From Pirellulales bacterium (GTDB lineage: Bacteria; Planctomycetota; Planctomycetia; Pirellulales; Thermoguttaceae), in the NCBI GenBank assembly GCA_016935315.1, contig JAFGRD010000098.1:1-54792 (forward strand): a stretch of 54,792 bases of DNA, given 5' to 3'. Below, one piece after another: positions 18,756 through 27,587 of this stretch (its first letter is position 1; each line of letters starts with the position of its first letter). The translations under genes and the position numbers were made by a program. The notes under the pieces are model-generated. The model worked only from the letters and a program-made list of their open reading frames with translations. It was not told where the DNA came from and did not search any database.

Positions 18756-20447
18756 TCAATGCGTGGAAGTCTGTGATTTGGCCTGGGGAATGACGGCCGG
18801 CAACTCCAGCACGAAGCGGCTGCCGCGGCCAGGCGTGCTGTCGACCAGTATCCGCCCCCCGTGCTCATTGAGAATCTTCTGACTCACCGGCAATCCTAAC
18901 CCCGTACCGCGGCTCTTCTTCGACGAGACAAACGGGCTGAAGAGGTGATCGATTTGGTCGGGCGGAATGCCCGGCCCGTTGTCCTCGACTGTGATCCGCA
19001 CCACTGCCTTGTCGGCCGCGTAACGCGAGCGCACCGCTACGCGGCCCGGCGGCGAGCTCTCGCCCGCCGCATCGATGGCGTTGGTTGCCACGTTCAGCAC
19101 GGCGCGGTGCAAGCCCTCGGGATCGAACACCAGATCGGGCATCGGGTCGCCCGGCTCCCAGTGCAGGTCTACCTGCATCTCGTCGGCCCGGACCTGCATC
19201 AGCTCGATCACGTCGCCAGCCACCTGGTTGATGTTCGCCACGGCCAGATCGGGCTCGCGTTCCTTGCTGAACGTGAGCATATCCATCACCAGGGAGGAGA
19301 TCTTGCTCTGGTTCTTTTCGACGATCTTCCAACCCTTGTCGACCACCGTCTCGTCGTGTTCGGAAAGCCCCAGCTCGATCAGATAGCTGCCGCCGCGAAT
19401 CCCCTGGAGAATGTTCTTGATGTGATGCGACAACGTGGCAACGGTCTGTCCGATCGCGGCCAGGCGCTCGGCCTGCACCATAGCCGAGTAGTATCGCGTG
19501 TCCTCCACGGCCAGTGCGGCCTGGTGGGCGATGGCGACCATCAGCTTCAAATGGTCTTCGGTGAATTTGTTGGCCCCGCCTTGACGGATGATCTCCTGGG
19601 GCGGAGTCGAGGTGTCGATGTAGATCACGCCCACCATGTCGTAGCGGCCTCGCATCGGTACGCAGATCGCCTCGCGGACTCTCATCTGCACAATGCTGGC
19701 GGCCGAGTCCCAACGCTCGTCCTGCCGGGCGTCACTGGTCAACACGCCCTCGTTCCGCTCGGTCACATAGTCCAGGATCGTTTTGCTGATGGTGATCCTG
19801 TCGTCCCCGCGAATTCCGTCGCGCGTGCGTCGCACCTTGGGTACCAACTCGTCGTTCGGCGGTTCGACCAGCATGATGCAGCCACGATCCGCGTCGACCC
19901 ACTCGAATATCAACTCCATGATCCGCTGCAACAAGCGGTCGATGTCAAGCGTGTGGCTGACGGCCAGCGCCGTGCGATACATCACCTGCAGATTGCTGCG
20001 GGCCCGCGCCAGCCACGGATTCTGCAGCGAGTCGGCCCCCGGATCGAAGATGCGGCTTCCCTCCTCCTCGGTGACCGAGTGGATGATCTGCGAGCGATCA
20101 TCCACCTGTTGGCTGGTCGCAATCCGGATGGCCTGTTGCAGGCCTTCGTCCGGCTCGTCGGAAGGGCCCGTGTACAGCATCAGCGTGCTGCCTACCTGAA
20201 CCTGATCGCCACTGCAGAGTCGGTGCTGCTCAATCCGCTTGCCGTTGACGAACGTGCCGTTGGAGCTACCGAGATCGATGATCGTGTAGTCGTGACCGAT
20301 CCGCCGGATCTCGGCGTGTTGGCGTGAGACTTCCGTGTCGTGAACCTGGATCGCTCCGGAAGAGTCTCGGCCAAGACGCGCGGCCGTGTCTTCCAACTCG
20401 AAGCGGGAGCCCTGATCGTTACCACGGATGACAAACAGCGACGGCAC
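18756..20447 (-). CDS. FHA-GAF sensor histidine kinase
   Basis: The 563-residue product has an N-terminal FHA domain (1-94; LGRDSSGAIQVHDTEVSRQHAEI, then DLGSSNGTFVNG), a GAF domain (about 155-318), a dimerisation segment with ATLSHHIKNILQ (His341 or His342), and a HATPase domain with N box (NVATNAIDAAG), G1 (VEDNGPGIPP) and G2 (GTGLGLPVSQKI). There is no membrane helix, so it senses inside the cell; the FHA domain would bind a phosphothreonine partner, linking Ser/Thr kinase and two-component signalling. It starts at a GTG preceded by GGGAG. The response regulator gene lies 87 bp upstream on the same strand. Confidence 0.93.
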   Translation of the reverse strand: MPSLFVIRGNDQGSRFELEDTAARLGRDSSGAIQVHDTEVSRQHAEIRRIGHDYTIIDLGSSNGTFVNGKRIEQHRLCSGDQVQVGSTLMLYTGPSDEPDEGLQQAIRIATSQQVDDRSQIIHSVTEEEGSRIFDPGADSLQNPWLARARSNLQVMYRTALAVSHTLDIDRLLQRIMELIFEWVDADRGCIMLVEPPNDELVPKVRRTRDGIRGDDRITISKTILDYVTERNEGVLTSDARQDERWDSAASIVQMRVREAICVPMRGRYDMVGVIYIDTSTPPQEIIRQGGANKFTEDHLKLMVAIAHQAALAVEDTRYYSAMVQAERLAAIGQTVATLSHHIKNILQGIRGGSYLIELGLSEHDETVVDKGWKIVEKNQSKISSLVMDMLTFSKEREPDLAVANINQVAGDVIELMQVRADEMQVDLHWEPGDPMPDLVFDPEGLHRAVLNVATNAIDAAGESSPPGRVAVRSRYAADKAVVRITVEDNGPGIPPDQIDHLFSPFVSSKKSRGTGLGLPVSQKILNEHGGRILVDSTPGRGSRFVLELPAVIPQAKSQTSTH

Positions 20448-20534
20448 GGCCTATACTCCCGGATAGCACGCCCCATGATGGGGAGGATCGCCCTGCGCCG
20501 GCAGCAGCCTTGCCGTCCATCTGCTCGGGCGACG

Positions 20535-20936
20535 TCAATCCGCACGGGCGAGAGGATAAGAGGATGTATCCAACAACTCCTCGATTCTACGAACCAAGGG
20601 GGCGTAGTGGTAGGGCTTCGGCACGAATTCCCCGCCCGCTAGTCCCGTCTCCTCCCGCCGAACACTCCCGAGCATGACCAGTGGGGCGTGGTCGGCTTGC
20701 GACTGTTCGAAAAAATGGGCAGTCACGTCTTCCGGACCAGCCGGGTCAAGCTCCAAATCGAGGACGATCAGGTCGGGATGGTGGCGTCGGGCCAGTTCGA
20801 GTCCCGCACGGGCCCGGCTGGCTACGAACGTCTGTAGCCCGCGCCGCTGCAACGCGGTCTGGAGCACTTCGCACGTCTCCTCCGAGTGATCGACAATCAG
20901 CACACTCCGTTGGCGATCCAATATCACACCCTCCAT
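20535..20936 (-). CDS. Single-domain response regulator
   Basis: The 133-residue product is a receiver domain alone: SVLIVDHSEET (acidic pocket), LIVLDLELD (phospho-acceptor Asp), LVMLGSV (Ser/Thr switch) and VPKPYHYAPL (the Lys-Pro pair). No DNA-binding output follows, so it acts by protein contact or passes phosphate on. Placed just upstream of the FHA-GAF kinase, it is the natural partner. The start is uncertain by a few codons because the ribosome site before the ATG is weak. Confidence 0.85.
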   Translation of the reverse strand: MEGVILDRQRSVLIVDHSEETCEVLQTALQRRGLQTFVASRARAGLELARRHHPDLIVLDLELDPAGPEDVTAHFFEQSQADHAPLVMLGSVRREETGLAGGEFVPKPYHYAPLVRRIEELLDTSSYPLARAD

Positions 20937-20946
20937 GGCATCTTCA

Positions 20947-20970
20947 GGGTCGGACCTCCCTGTCCGACCC
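20947..20970. repeat. Hairpin upstream of the response regulator
   Basis: Perfect 8-bp arms GGGTCGGA and TCCGACCC around an 8-nt loop, just upstream of the response regulator start. The rest of the 20937-21243 gap has no gene that I can support. It may be a REP-like palindrome or a terminator for plus-strand transcription. Confidence 0.4.
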
Positions 20971-21243
20971 CTTTATCGATGAGGGCAAGAGCATAGCGAC
21001 ACATTTGCCCCGTGTCAAAGCGAATTGCGCCTTGACGTGGCCAAACGGAGGGAAAACAATGAGAGAACCTTGCGGGGGCCCTGTTTTGCGCAGGCGGCAC
21101 ACGCATTGCATCCTTCCCAAATTTCCGCGTATCCGGCCCGACCGACGCGACCGGACCGGTTTAGGTATGCCCGACTTGTTCGTCTGTGAGTCCTCGGGGC
21201 TCCGCAAGCCCGCGATGGAACACTGCATTCCTGGAAGTCCATC

Positions 21244-23034
21244 ATGAAACGCCCGCGATATTGCCCCGCAGACCCGGTCCAACACCGACATACGTCCCCC
21301 GGAGGTTTCGCCTTGCGGGTCGTTTTGCTGGGGGCGATTTCGATCCTACCGGCCTTGGCCCAGGCGGACGAGAAGGCGGAAGCCATCGAGAAGCGGCTGG
21401 CCGATTCGTCCCAGTACCTGGCGTCCGACGAGCTCGAAGGGCGCGGCATAGGGACCAAGGGAATCGACCTGGCGGCCGACTACATCGCCCGGCAGTTCGG
21501 CGCCCTCGGCCTGAAGACCGACCTGTTCGACGGAGGGCCGTTTCAGGGTTTTACTCTGACCACTTCAGCTAAGCCGGGGCAGCACAATCGGCTTTCGCTG
21601 GTGGGGGCCGCCGCAGGAGACGGGCAGTCGTCGGAAACCGTCGAACTGAGGCTCGACCAGGATTTCTCTCCCATGGTGGCCAGCGGTGACGGGCGATTCG
21701 ATTTGCCGCTTGTCTTCGTGGGCTACGGAATCACGGCCGAGAAGGAAGGCTACGACGACTATGCGGGCGTGGACGCGGAGGGCAAGGCGGCTGTGATTCT
21801 TCGCCACGAGCCACAGCAGAACGATCCGGAGAGCGTCTTCGACGGCACCAAAGACTCGGAATATGCACCGTTTCACGTGAAGATCTCCAACGCGTTCGAC
21901 CATGGCGCGGCGGGCATTGTTTTCTGTACCGATCAATTTGAAATCGGCAAAGGCGTTCAACAGAATCGCCGTCGATGGCAGAAGGCCCTGGACCGACTGG
22001 GCGTCGAACACGAGAAGTTCAAGGAAGTCGAAGACCCGACGCTGGAGCAGATCGAATCCCAACGCCAGCGGATAGAAGAGCTGATGCGGCAGGTCGAGAC
22101 TCTGAGCAAACGGCTCGCGTCCCAGTACGATCCGGTGCTGCCGTTTCGGGCCATGTCCGACGGCGCCGACCCCCGGCCCGGCTGTCCGGTGGTCCACTGC
22201 CGCCGAGCCGTGTTGGACCGGATCTTCACTGCGGCTTTGGGCTCCGACTTGACGACGCTGGAACGACAGATCGACGAAGGGCCCGCGCCGCGAAGCCGGG
22301 AACTCGGCGGCTGGCGAGCGGTCGGCCAGACCGAGGTCCTCCGCGAGACGGCGGCCGTGAAGAACGTGGTAGCCGTCCTGCCGGGCGAGGGCCCTCTGGC
22401 CAAGGAAAACGTCGTCATCGGCGCCCACTACGACCATGTCGGTTTCGGCCGCCAGGATTCTGCGGTGTCCGACGAGAGGACGGTCTACAACGGGGCCGAC
22501 GACAACGCCTCCGGGGTGGCCGTAATGATCGAGGTTGCCCGATCGCTGGCCGAGCGGGAGGAGAAACTCCTCCGCAGCGTCGTGTTCATCGCATTCACCG
22601 CCGAAGAGCGCGGGCTGCTTGGCAGTGCGCACTACGTGAACCACCCGCCCATCCCGCTGGGGAATACGGTGGCCATGCTCAATCTCGACATGGTGGGTCG
22701 TCTGCGCGACGACAAGCTGACCGTCTTCGGCAGCGGCACGGCGCCCTCGTTCGGCGCACTGCTGGACCGCACCAGCCAGGACTACGACTTGGCGTTGACC
22801 AAGAAACCCAGCGGCTTCGGACCCAGCGACCATACGTCGTTCTATACGAAGGAAGCTCCGGTGATGCACTTCTTCACCGGCACTCACGAAGACCTCCACC
22901 GTCCAAGCGACGATTTTGAGAAGCTGAACGTCCCGGGCATGCGTCGCGTGGGACAGATGATCGCCGACGTCGCGGTGGCGTTGGCCAACGCCCAGCAGCG
23001 GCCGCAGTACGTGGCCCCCGACCCGCCGCGCTAG
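21244..23034 (+). CDS. Exported M28-family metallopeptidase with PA-like insert
   Basis: The 596-residue product has a signal peptide (residues about 24-41), a start typical of the family (YLASDELEGRGIGTKG), a PA-like region (FVGYGITAEKEGYDDYAGVD..) and the M28 zinc site: VVIGAHYDHVGFG, YNGADDNASGVAVMIEVAR, FTAEERGLLGS, NLDMVGRL and THEDLHRPSD. This gives the two-zinc His-Asp-Glu-Asp-His set. A coiled stretch (about 240-295) is inserted before the catalytic part. It is probably a periplasmic or secreted aminopeptidase. Confidence 0.92.
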   Translation: MKRPRYCPADPVQHRHTSPGGFALRVVLLGAISILPALAQADEKAEAIEKRLADSSQYLASDELEGRGIGTKGIDLAADYIARQFGALGLKTDLFDGGPFQGFTLTTSAKPGQHNRLSLVGAAAGDGQSSETVELRLDQDFSPMVASGDGRFDLPLVFVGYGITAEKEGYDDYAGVDAEGKAAVILRHEPQQNDPESVFDGTKDSEYAPFHVKISNAFDHGAAGIVFCTDQFEIGKGVQQNRRRWQKALDRLGVEHEKFKEVEDPTLEQIESQRQRIEELMRQVETLSKRLASQYDPVLPFRAMSDGADPRPGCPVVHCRRAVLDRIFTAALGSDLTTLERQIDEGPAPRSRELGGWRAVGQTEVLRETAAVKNVVAVLPGEGPLAKENVVIGAHYDHVGFGRQDSAVSDERTVYNGADDNASGVAVMIEVARSLAEREEKLLRSVVFIAFTAEERGLLGSAHYVNHPPIPLGNTVAMLNLDMVGRLRDDKLTVFGSGTAPSFGALLDRTSQDYDLALTKKPSGFGPSDHTSFYTKEAPVMHFFTGTHEDLHRPSDDFEKLNVPGMRRVGQMIADVAVALANAQQRPQYVAPDPPR

Positions 23035-23094
23035 CCCCCGGCAATCTCCTCGCCATGAGAAGGCCGGCCCGATTCACCCCCAGCCGTCGACAAC

Positions 23095-24783
23095 ATGCCG
23101 CCGAAGCCGGGCAAGCCAGCGATCGCGATTCAGAGCCGTGCGGCCGTGGCTGCGGCCGTGGCCATCTGCGTTGTCTCCTGGTATTGTCGCCCCCCCGATG
23201 CGCCTCCCTGGTACAGCATCGTTCCCCCGTTGCTGGCCGTGACGCTTGCCCTGATCACCAATCGAATCTTCACTTCGCTCGGAGCGGCGGTCGTCGTCGG
23301 AGGCTTGCTAAGCGTACCAGGCAGTTCCGGTGGATGGATGTCAACGGTCGCGCACGGCGTCGGTGGGACGTTTCTCTGGGCCGGCATCACCGATCGTGTC
23401 AACCTGCTCATCCTCCTCTACATCGTTTTCATCATGGCAGCCATCTCGGTGATGCTCGTCGGGGGCGGGCTCCAAGGTGTGGCCGCGTGGCTGATGAAGT
23501 TCGCCCGCACCGCGCGCTCCACGCAATTGGCCACCTTCGCGGCGGGCCTGATTATCTTCATCGACGACTATGCCAACACGATGATCGTCGGTTCCACGTT
23601 GCGGCCGCTGACCGATCGACAGCGCATCAGCCGTGAGAAGCTGGCGTTTCTGGTCGACGCCACGGCCGCTCCCATTGCGGGCATCGCCGTGGTCAGCACG
23701 TGGATCGGCGTCGAGGTCTCTTTGCTCTCTGATGTCGCGGTCGAGCACGGTGTGGGCAAAGACGGTTACGCGATCTTCTTCGACGCCCTCGGCTTTCGCT
23801 TCTATTGCATCGGAATGGTGGCGTTCGTCTTCTTCAATGCTCTCTCCGGCGGTGATTTCGGGCCCATGGCCAAGGCCGAACGTCGCGCTGAGCAGCAGGG
23901 AAAACTGCTGGACGACGACGCCAGACCGCTGGTAGCCCGCTCGCTGAGCGCGGCGGAGCCACACCCCGATGCTGTGATTCACGCCTCCGTCGCGATCGTC
24001 CCCATGGGGATGTTATTGACGGCTTTTCTCGGCGGGCTCTGGTTCAACGGCGGCGGGGCCACCCGACTGGCCGCGGATCCGGTTGCCTGGCTACGCCTCC
24101 GCGTCTGGCGGGAAGTTCTCGCGGAGGCGAGCAGCATTCCGCTTCTGGCCTATGCTTCCGCGGTCGGCCTGCTGGCAGCCGTGGTCCTGGCAAGGCATGT
24201 CGCCCGGGTCCCATGGCCCGCCGTCATCCGAGCCGTCGTATTGGGCGTCCGCGGCAGCCTGTTGCCGGTGACGGTGCTGATCCTGGCATGGTCGTTGAAA
24301 GGGGCGTGCGAGGCGTTGCAGACCGGCAACTTCCTGGCGGAAATCCTCGGCGACACCATCTCGCCGCGGATGTTTCCCGCGCTGGTGTTTCTCGTTGCTG
24401 GGGTGACGTCGTTCGCAACCGGCACGAGCTGGGGCACCATGTCCATTCTGATCCCCACCGCCATTCCCGTGGCGTTGAAGCTCGACGGCGAGGTCTACGG
24501 TCCGGTGACGATCCTCAGCGTGGCGGCCGTTCTGGACGGGGCCATCTTCGGCGATCACTGCTCGCCGATCTCCGATACCACGATCATGAGCTCCACCGCC
24601 AGTTCGTGCGACCATCTCGCTCACGTTCGAACCCAGATTCCGTACAGCCTGACGGTGGCCGGGATTGCGCTGTGCGGCGGATACCTTCCGGCGGCCTTCG
24701 GGGCGTCGAACTGGCTGGGGATCCTGGGCGGCACGGCCATTTCGGGGCTTCTCTTCTTCACCTTGCGACTAACACGACGGTGA
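23095..24783 (+). CDS. NhaC-family Na+/H+ antiporter
   Basis: The 562-residue product has about 11-12 membrane helices and the family blocks FIDDYANTMIVGSTLRPL, VDATAAPIAGIAVVSTWIG, FATGTSWGTMSILIPTAIP and GAIFGDHCSPISDTTIMSS. The family exchanges Na+ for H+, in some members together with malate and lactate. The gene follows the M28 peptidase on the same strand with a 60-bp gap. The substrate is not fixed by the sequence. Confidence 0.92.
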   Translation: MPPKPGKPAIAIQSRAAVAAAVAICVVSWYCRPPDAPPWYSIVPPLLAVTLALITNRIFTSLGAAVVVGGLLSVPGSSGGWMSTVAHGVGGTFLWAGITDRVNLLILLYIVFIMAAISVMLVGGGLQGVAAWLMKFARTARSTQLATFAAGLIIFIDDYANTMIVGSTLRPLTDRQRISREKLAFLVDATAAPIAGIAVVSTWIGVEVSLLSDVAVEHGVGKDGYAIFFDALGFRFYCIGMVAFVFFNALSGGDFGPMAKAERRAEQQGKLLDDDARPLVARSLSAAEPHPDAVIHASVAIVPMGMLLTAFLGGLWFNGGGATRLAADPVAWLRLRVWREVLAEASSIPLLAYASAVGLLAAVVLARHVARVPWPAVIRAVVLGVRGSLLPVTVLILAWSLKGACEALQTGNFLAEILGDTISPRMFPALVFLVAGVTSFATGTSWGTMSILIPTAIPVALKLDGEVYGPVTILSVAAVLDGAIFGDHCSPISDTTIMSSTASSCDHLAHVRTQIPYSLTVAGIALCGGYLPAAFGASNWLGILGGTAISGLLFFTLRLTRR

Positions 24784-25121
24784 CCGTCGTCACTGGGTCG
24801 CCCCACTCCGGAATGGGGGCACCGGCAGTATATCGGAATGGGTTTCCTCCGGCGATGATGCCGCCAATCAACTCTCGCCCGCGGAAAGGGGCTCCGCAGC
24901 GGCTCGGCGAACCGCGTTAACCTGTTGGCAAACAAAGGATTAAGTCTCTCGGGTGGGCGTCCGATTATCTGACCTTTACCCAAATGCTCCTAGCGGGCAG
25001 AATACCGCCTCCCTGAAAAGCACTTCTCCACACTACCGAAAGGTCAAGTCGGTAAGGCGTCCTTCAGGGAGAGGCACGCCGGGTCAAGGAAGACCGACTG
25101 TAACAGCAAGGAGCGCTGAAC
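24784..25121 (+). other. Leader region of the OmpH-lpxC-lpxA block
   Basis: No gene is seen. The last 110 bp before OmpH contain TCCCTGAA (25010-25017) paired with TTCAGGGA (25063-25070), enclosing a second stem TACCGA/TCGGTA. This gives a plausible folded 5' leader; there is no clear promoter consensus. Confidence 0.35.
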
Positions 25122-25790
25122 GTGAAGAGATCCTATCTGTTGGCCGCATTGGCCGTCGCTGTTCTGTCGTTGGGTCTGATCGGGGCCTACGGCGTTGCCC
25201 AGCAACCGACCACCGGCACGATGGCGCCCGCCCGTGGGGCAACCACCGCGCTGCTGGATGTCAGCTACATCTTCAAGAAGCACGACGGCTTCAAGGCGAT
25301 GCTCGGCGATATGAAGGCCCGGGTCGAGCAGGCAGAAGCCGAGGTCAACAGGGACCGCGAGACGCTTCGAAGAATGGCTGAGCAATTGCAGGAGTTCCAG
25401 AAGGGCAGCCCTCAGTACAAGCGACACGAAGAGGAAATGACGGAGTTGCAGGCCACGGTCGCCATTCGGGTCCAGAAGCAGAAAAAGGACTTCCTCGAAC
25501 AAGAAGCGAAAATCTACTTCACCGTCTACCAGCAGATTTCGCAACATGTCCGATACTACGCCCAGCAGAACGGCATCTCCATGGTGCTGCGATTCAACGG
25601 GGATCCCGCCGACATAAACAAACCCGACACCGTTTTGCGCGATATCAACAAGCCAGTCGTTTGGCACGCCGAGCATCTCGACATCACGCCGATTATCCTG
25701 GCGCAACTCAACCGGGTCCCGATGAGCCCGAATACCCGGCCGAATCCGGGGCCGGTCGGGCAGAGCCAAACCGTTCCCTTCAATCGGTGA
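25122..25790 (+). CDS. OmpH/Skp-family periplasmic chaperone
   Basis: The 222-residue product has a signal peptide (RSYLLAALAVAVLSLGLIGAYG), a short beta strand LLDVSYIFKKHDGFKA typical of OmpH, a long charged coiled coil (about 60-140) and a C-terminal strand YYAQQNGISMVLRF. Skp-type trimers hold unfolded outer-membrane proteins in the periplasm. The C-terminal 50 residues (NTRPNPGPVG..) are an unusual Pro/Asn-rich tail. The start is a GTG with AAGGAG upstream. Next to lpxC and lpxA, it supports a true outer membrane. Confidence 0.88.
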   Translation: MKRSYLLAALAVAVLSLGLIGAYGVAQQPTTGTMAPARGATTALLDVSYIFKKHDGFKAMLGDMKARVEQAEAEVNRDRETLRRMAEQLQEFQKGSPQYKRHEEEMTELQATVAIRVQKQKKDFLEQEAKIYFTVYQQISQHVRYYAQQNGISMVLRFNGDPADINKPDTVLRDINKPVVWHAEHLDITPIILAQLNRVPMSPNTRPNPGPVGQSQTVPFNR

Positions 25791-25888
25791 CCTGGGCGCG
25801 GCGGCGCCGCCCGGTCCCTCGTGGAAGGTCTGTGGAACGACGTCGGCGAATTGCCTCCTTTCTTGTCAAGGATGAAGGGCTGCTGCGG

Positions 25889-26764
25889 ATGGAAGCCATA
25901 CGAAATCAGCGAACGATTGCCGGAGAGGTCGCCGTCGAAGGAATCGGCTACTGGAGTGGCCGCCGCGTCCACGTCGAGTTCCGTCCGGCCAAGACCTATG
26001 CCGGGATCGCCTTCGTGCGAGACGACCTGCAAGGGTGTCCGCGGATTGCCGCCTCGATCGAGAATCGGATCGAAACACCGCTGCGGACTACCTTGCGCTG
26101 CGGCGACGCGTGTGTCGAGATGATCGAGCATATCATGGCCGCCCTCGCCGGGATGCAAATCGACAATTGTGAAATCCACGTGGATCAGCCCGAGATGCCC
26201 GGTTGCGACGGATCGAGCTTCCCGTTTGTCGATGCCCTGTGCACGGCGGGAGTTCTTCCGCAGGACGCCCCACGGCCGCGCAAGGCAATCGAGCGAGTGA
26301 CCCGTCTGGGAACCGACCGGAGTTGGATCGAAGCCCGGCCGTGCTGCTCAGGCAAGACGATCCTCCAGTGCGAATTGGACTACGGGGACGACAACCCCAT
26401 TGGCCACCAGACCCTGGAGATCGTGCTCTCGCCCGAGTCCTTCTGCGAAAACCTGGCCACCAGTCGGACCTTTGTGCTCGAGCACGAGGCCACGGCCTTA
26501 CAGGCGAAAGGATTGGGGCTGCAGACCTCATTCCGCGACCTGTTGGTGTTTGGACCCGACGGGCCGATCGACAACCAACTCCGCTTCGCCGACGAGTGCG
26601 TGCGGCATAAGCTGTTGGACATGGTCGGCGACCTGGCCTTGGCCGGATGCGATCTGGCCGGCCGTTTCCTTGCCTATCGGGGCGGCCACCGGCTCAACGC
26701 CGAACTGGTTCGGGCCGTGCTGGCAGAGGACGAAGGGCAACTTGAACTGAAACGTTGTGCCTGA
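25889..26764 (+). CDS. lpxC: UDP-3-O-acyl-N-acetylglucosamine deacetylase
   Basis: LpxC removes the acetyl group from UDP-3-O-acyl-GlcNAc, the committed step of lipid A synthesis. The 291-residue product shows the zinc ligand His in MIEHIMAALAGM, PGCDGSSFPFVDAL, the HKLLDMVGDLAL motif with the other His and the Asp, and GHRLNAEL with the catalytic His. The ATG at 25889 fits the family start (NQRTIAGEVAVEGIGYWSG); the frame is open for 76 more codons upstream, overlapping ompH, without likeness. It lies 98 bp after OmpH and 16 bp before lpxA. Confidence 0.94.
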   Translation: MEAIRNQRTIAGEVAVEGIGYWSGRRVHVEFRPAKTYAGIAFVRDDLQGCPRIAASIENRIETPLRTTLRCGDACVEMIEHIMAALAGMQIDNCEIHVDQPEMPGCDGSSFPFVDALCTAGVLPQDAPRPRKAIERVTRLGTDRSWIEARPCCSGKTILQCELDYGDDNPIGHQTLEIVLSPESFCENLATSRTFVLEHEATALQAKGLGLQTSFRDLLVFGPDGPIDNQLRFADECVRHKLLDMVGDLALAGCDLAGRFLAYRGGHRLNAELVRAVLAEDEGQLELKRCA

Positions 26765-26780
26765 AACGGGAGTCGCAAGG

Positions 26781-27587
26781 ATGGCGACCTACGTTGCCGA
26801 TCACGTTTCGATCGATCCGCGAGCCCAGATCGACGACGACGTCGAGATCGGGCCCTTCTGTGTAATCGGACCGCACGCCCGCATCGGACGCGGCACCAAG
26901 CTCGAGAACAACGTGACCCTGATGGGGCACGTGAGGCTCGGCTGCTACAACCACGTCTATCCCGGAGCGGTCCTCGGCGGTGAGCCGCAAGACATCAGCT
27001 ACGCCGGCACCGACACCAAAGTCATTATCGGCGACCACAACGTGATTCGCGAAGGCGTCACGATCAATCGGGCGTCGGAAAAGGAAGACGGCATCACTCG
27101 GGTCGGCGATTTCAACTTCCTGATGGCCTTCTGCCACGTCGCCCACGATTGCCAGGTGGGCAGCCACATCATCGTGGCCAACAACTCGCTGCTGGCCGGT
27201 CACGTCCACGTCCACGACTACGCGTCGCTCTCCGGCGCCGTGGCCGTGCACCATTTCGTCACCGTCGGCAGCTACAGCTTCATCGGCGGCGTCAGCCCCG
27301 TGCGACACGACGTGCCTCCCTACATGCTCGTCGAAGGCTATCCGGCCAAGCCGCGCTGCATCAACGTCGTCGGGCTGAAGCGAAACAACTTCCCGACCGA
27401 CGTGATTCAGGCCCTGGCCGAGGCCCACCGGCTGCTCTACCGCGCCAAGGTCGGACTGGACAACGCGTGGGAAATCCTCCGCGCCAACGGCCATCTGGTT
27501 CCCCAGGTCAACCACCTGTTGAACTTCGTCCAAAACCAGCACGAAGGTAGCCACGGCCGAGGGCGAGAACGCAGGAGGGCGGCGTGA
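26781..27587 (+). CDS. lpxA: Acyl-ACP:UDP-N-acetylglucosamine O-acyltransferase
   Basis: LpxA starts lipid A synthesis by adding a 3-hydroxyacyl chain to a UDP-GlcNAc-type sugar. The 268-residue product is a left-handed beta helix of hexapeptide repeats (VEIGPF, ARIGRG, VRLGCY, VRHDVP..), with catalytic His in LMAFCHVAHDCQVG and the family signature VEGYPAKPRCINVVGLKRNNF. The C-terminal helices follow. The ATG at 26781 matches the family start better than an in-frame GTG at 26757. It overlaps the next gene by 4 bp (GTGA), so translation is coupled. Which sugar it prefers depends on the next gene's role. Confidence 0.94.
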   Translation: MATYVADHVSIDPRAQIDDDVEIGPFCVIGPHARIGRGTKLENNVTLMGHVRLGCYNHVYPGAVLGGEPQDISYAGTDTKVIIGDHNVIREGVTINRASEKEDGITRVGDFNFLMAFCHVAHDCQVGSHIIVANNSLLAGHVHVHDYASLSGAVAVHHFVTVGSYSFIGGVSPVRHDVPPYMLVEGYPAKPRCINVVGLKRNNFPTDVIQALAEAHRLLYRAKVGLDNAWEILRANGHLVPQVNHLLNFVQNQHEGSHGRGRERRRAA

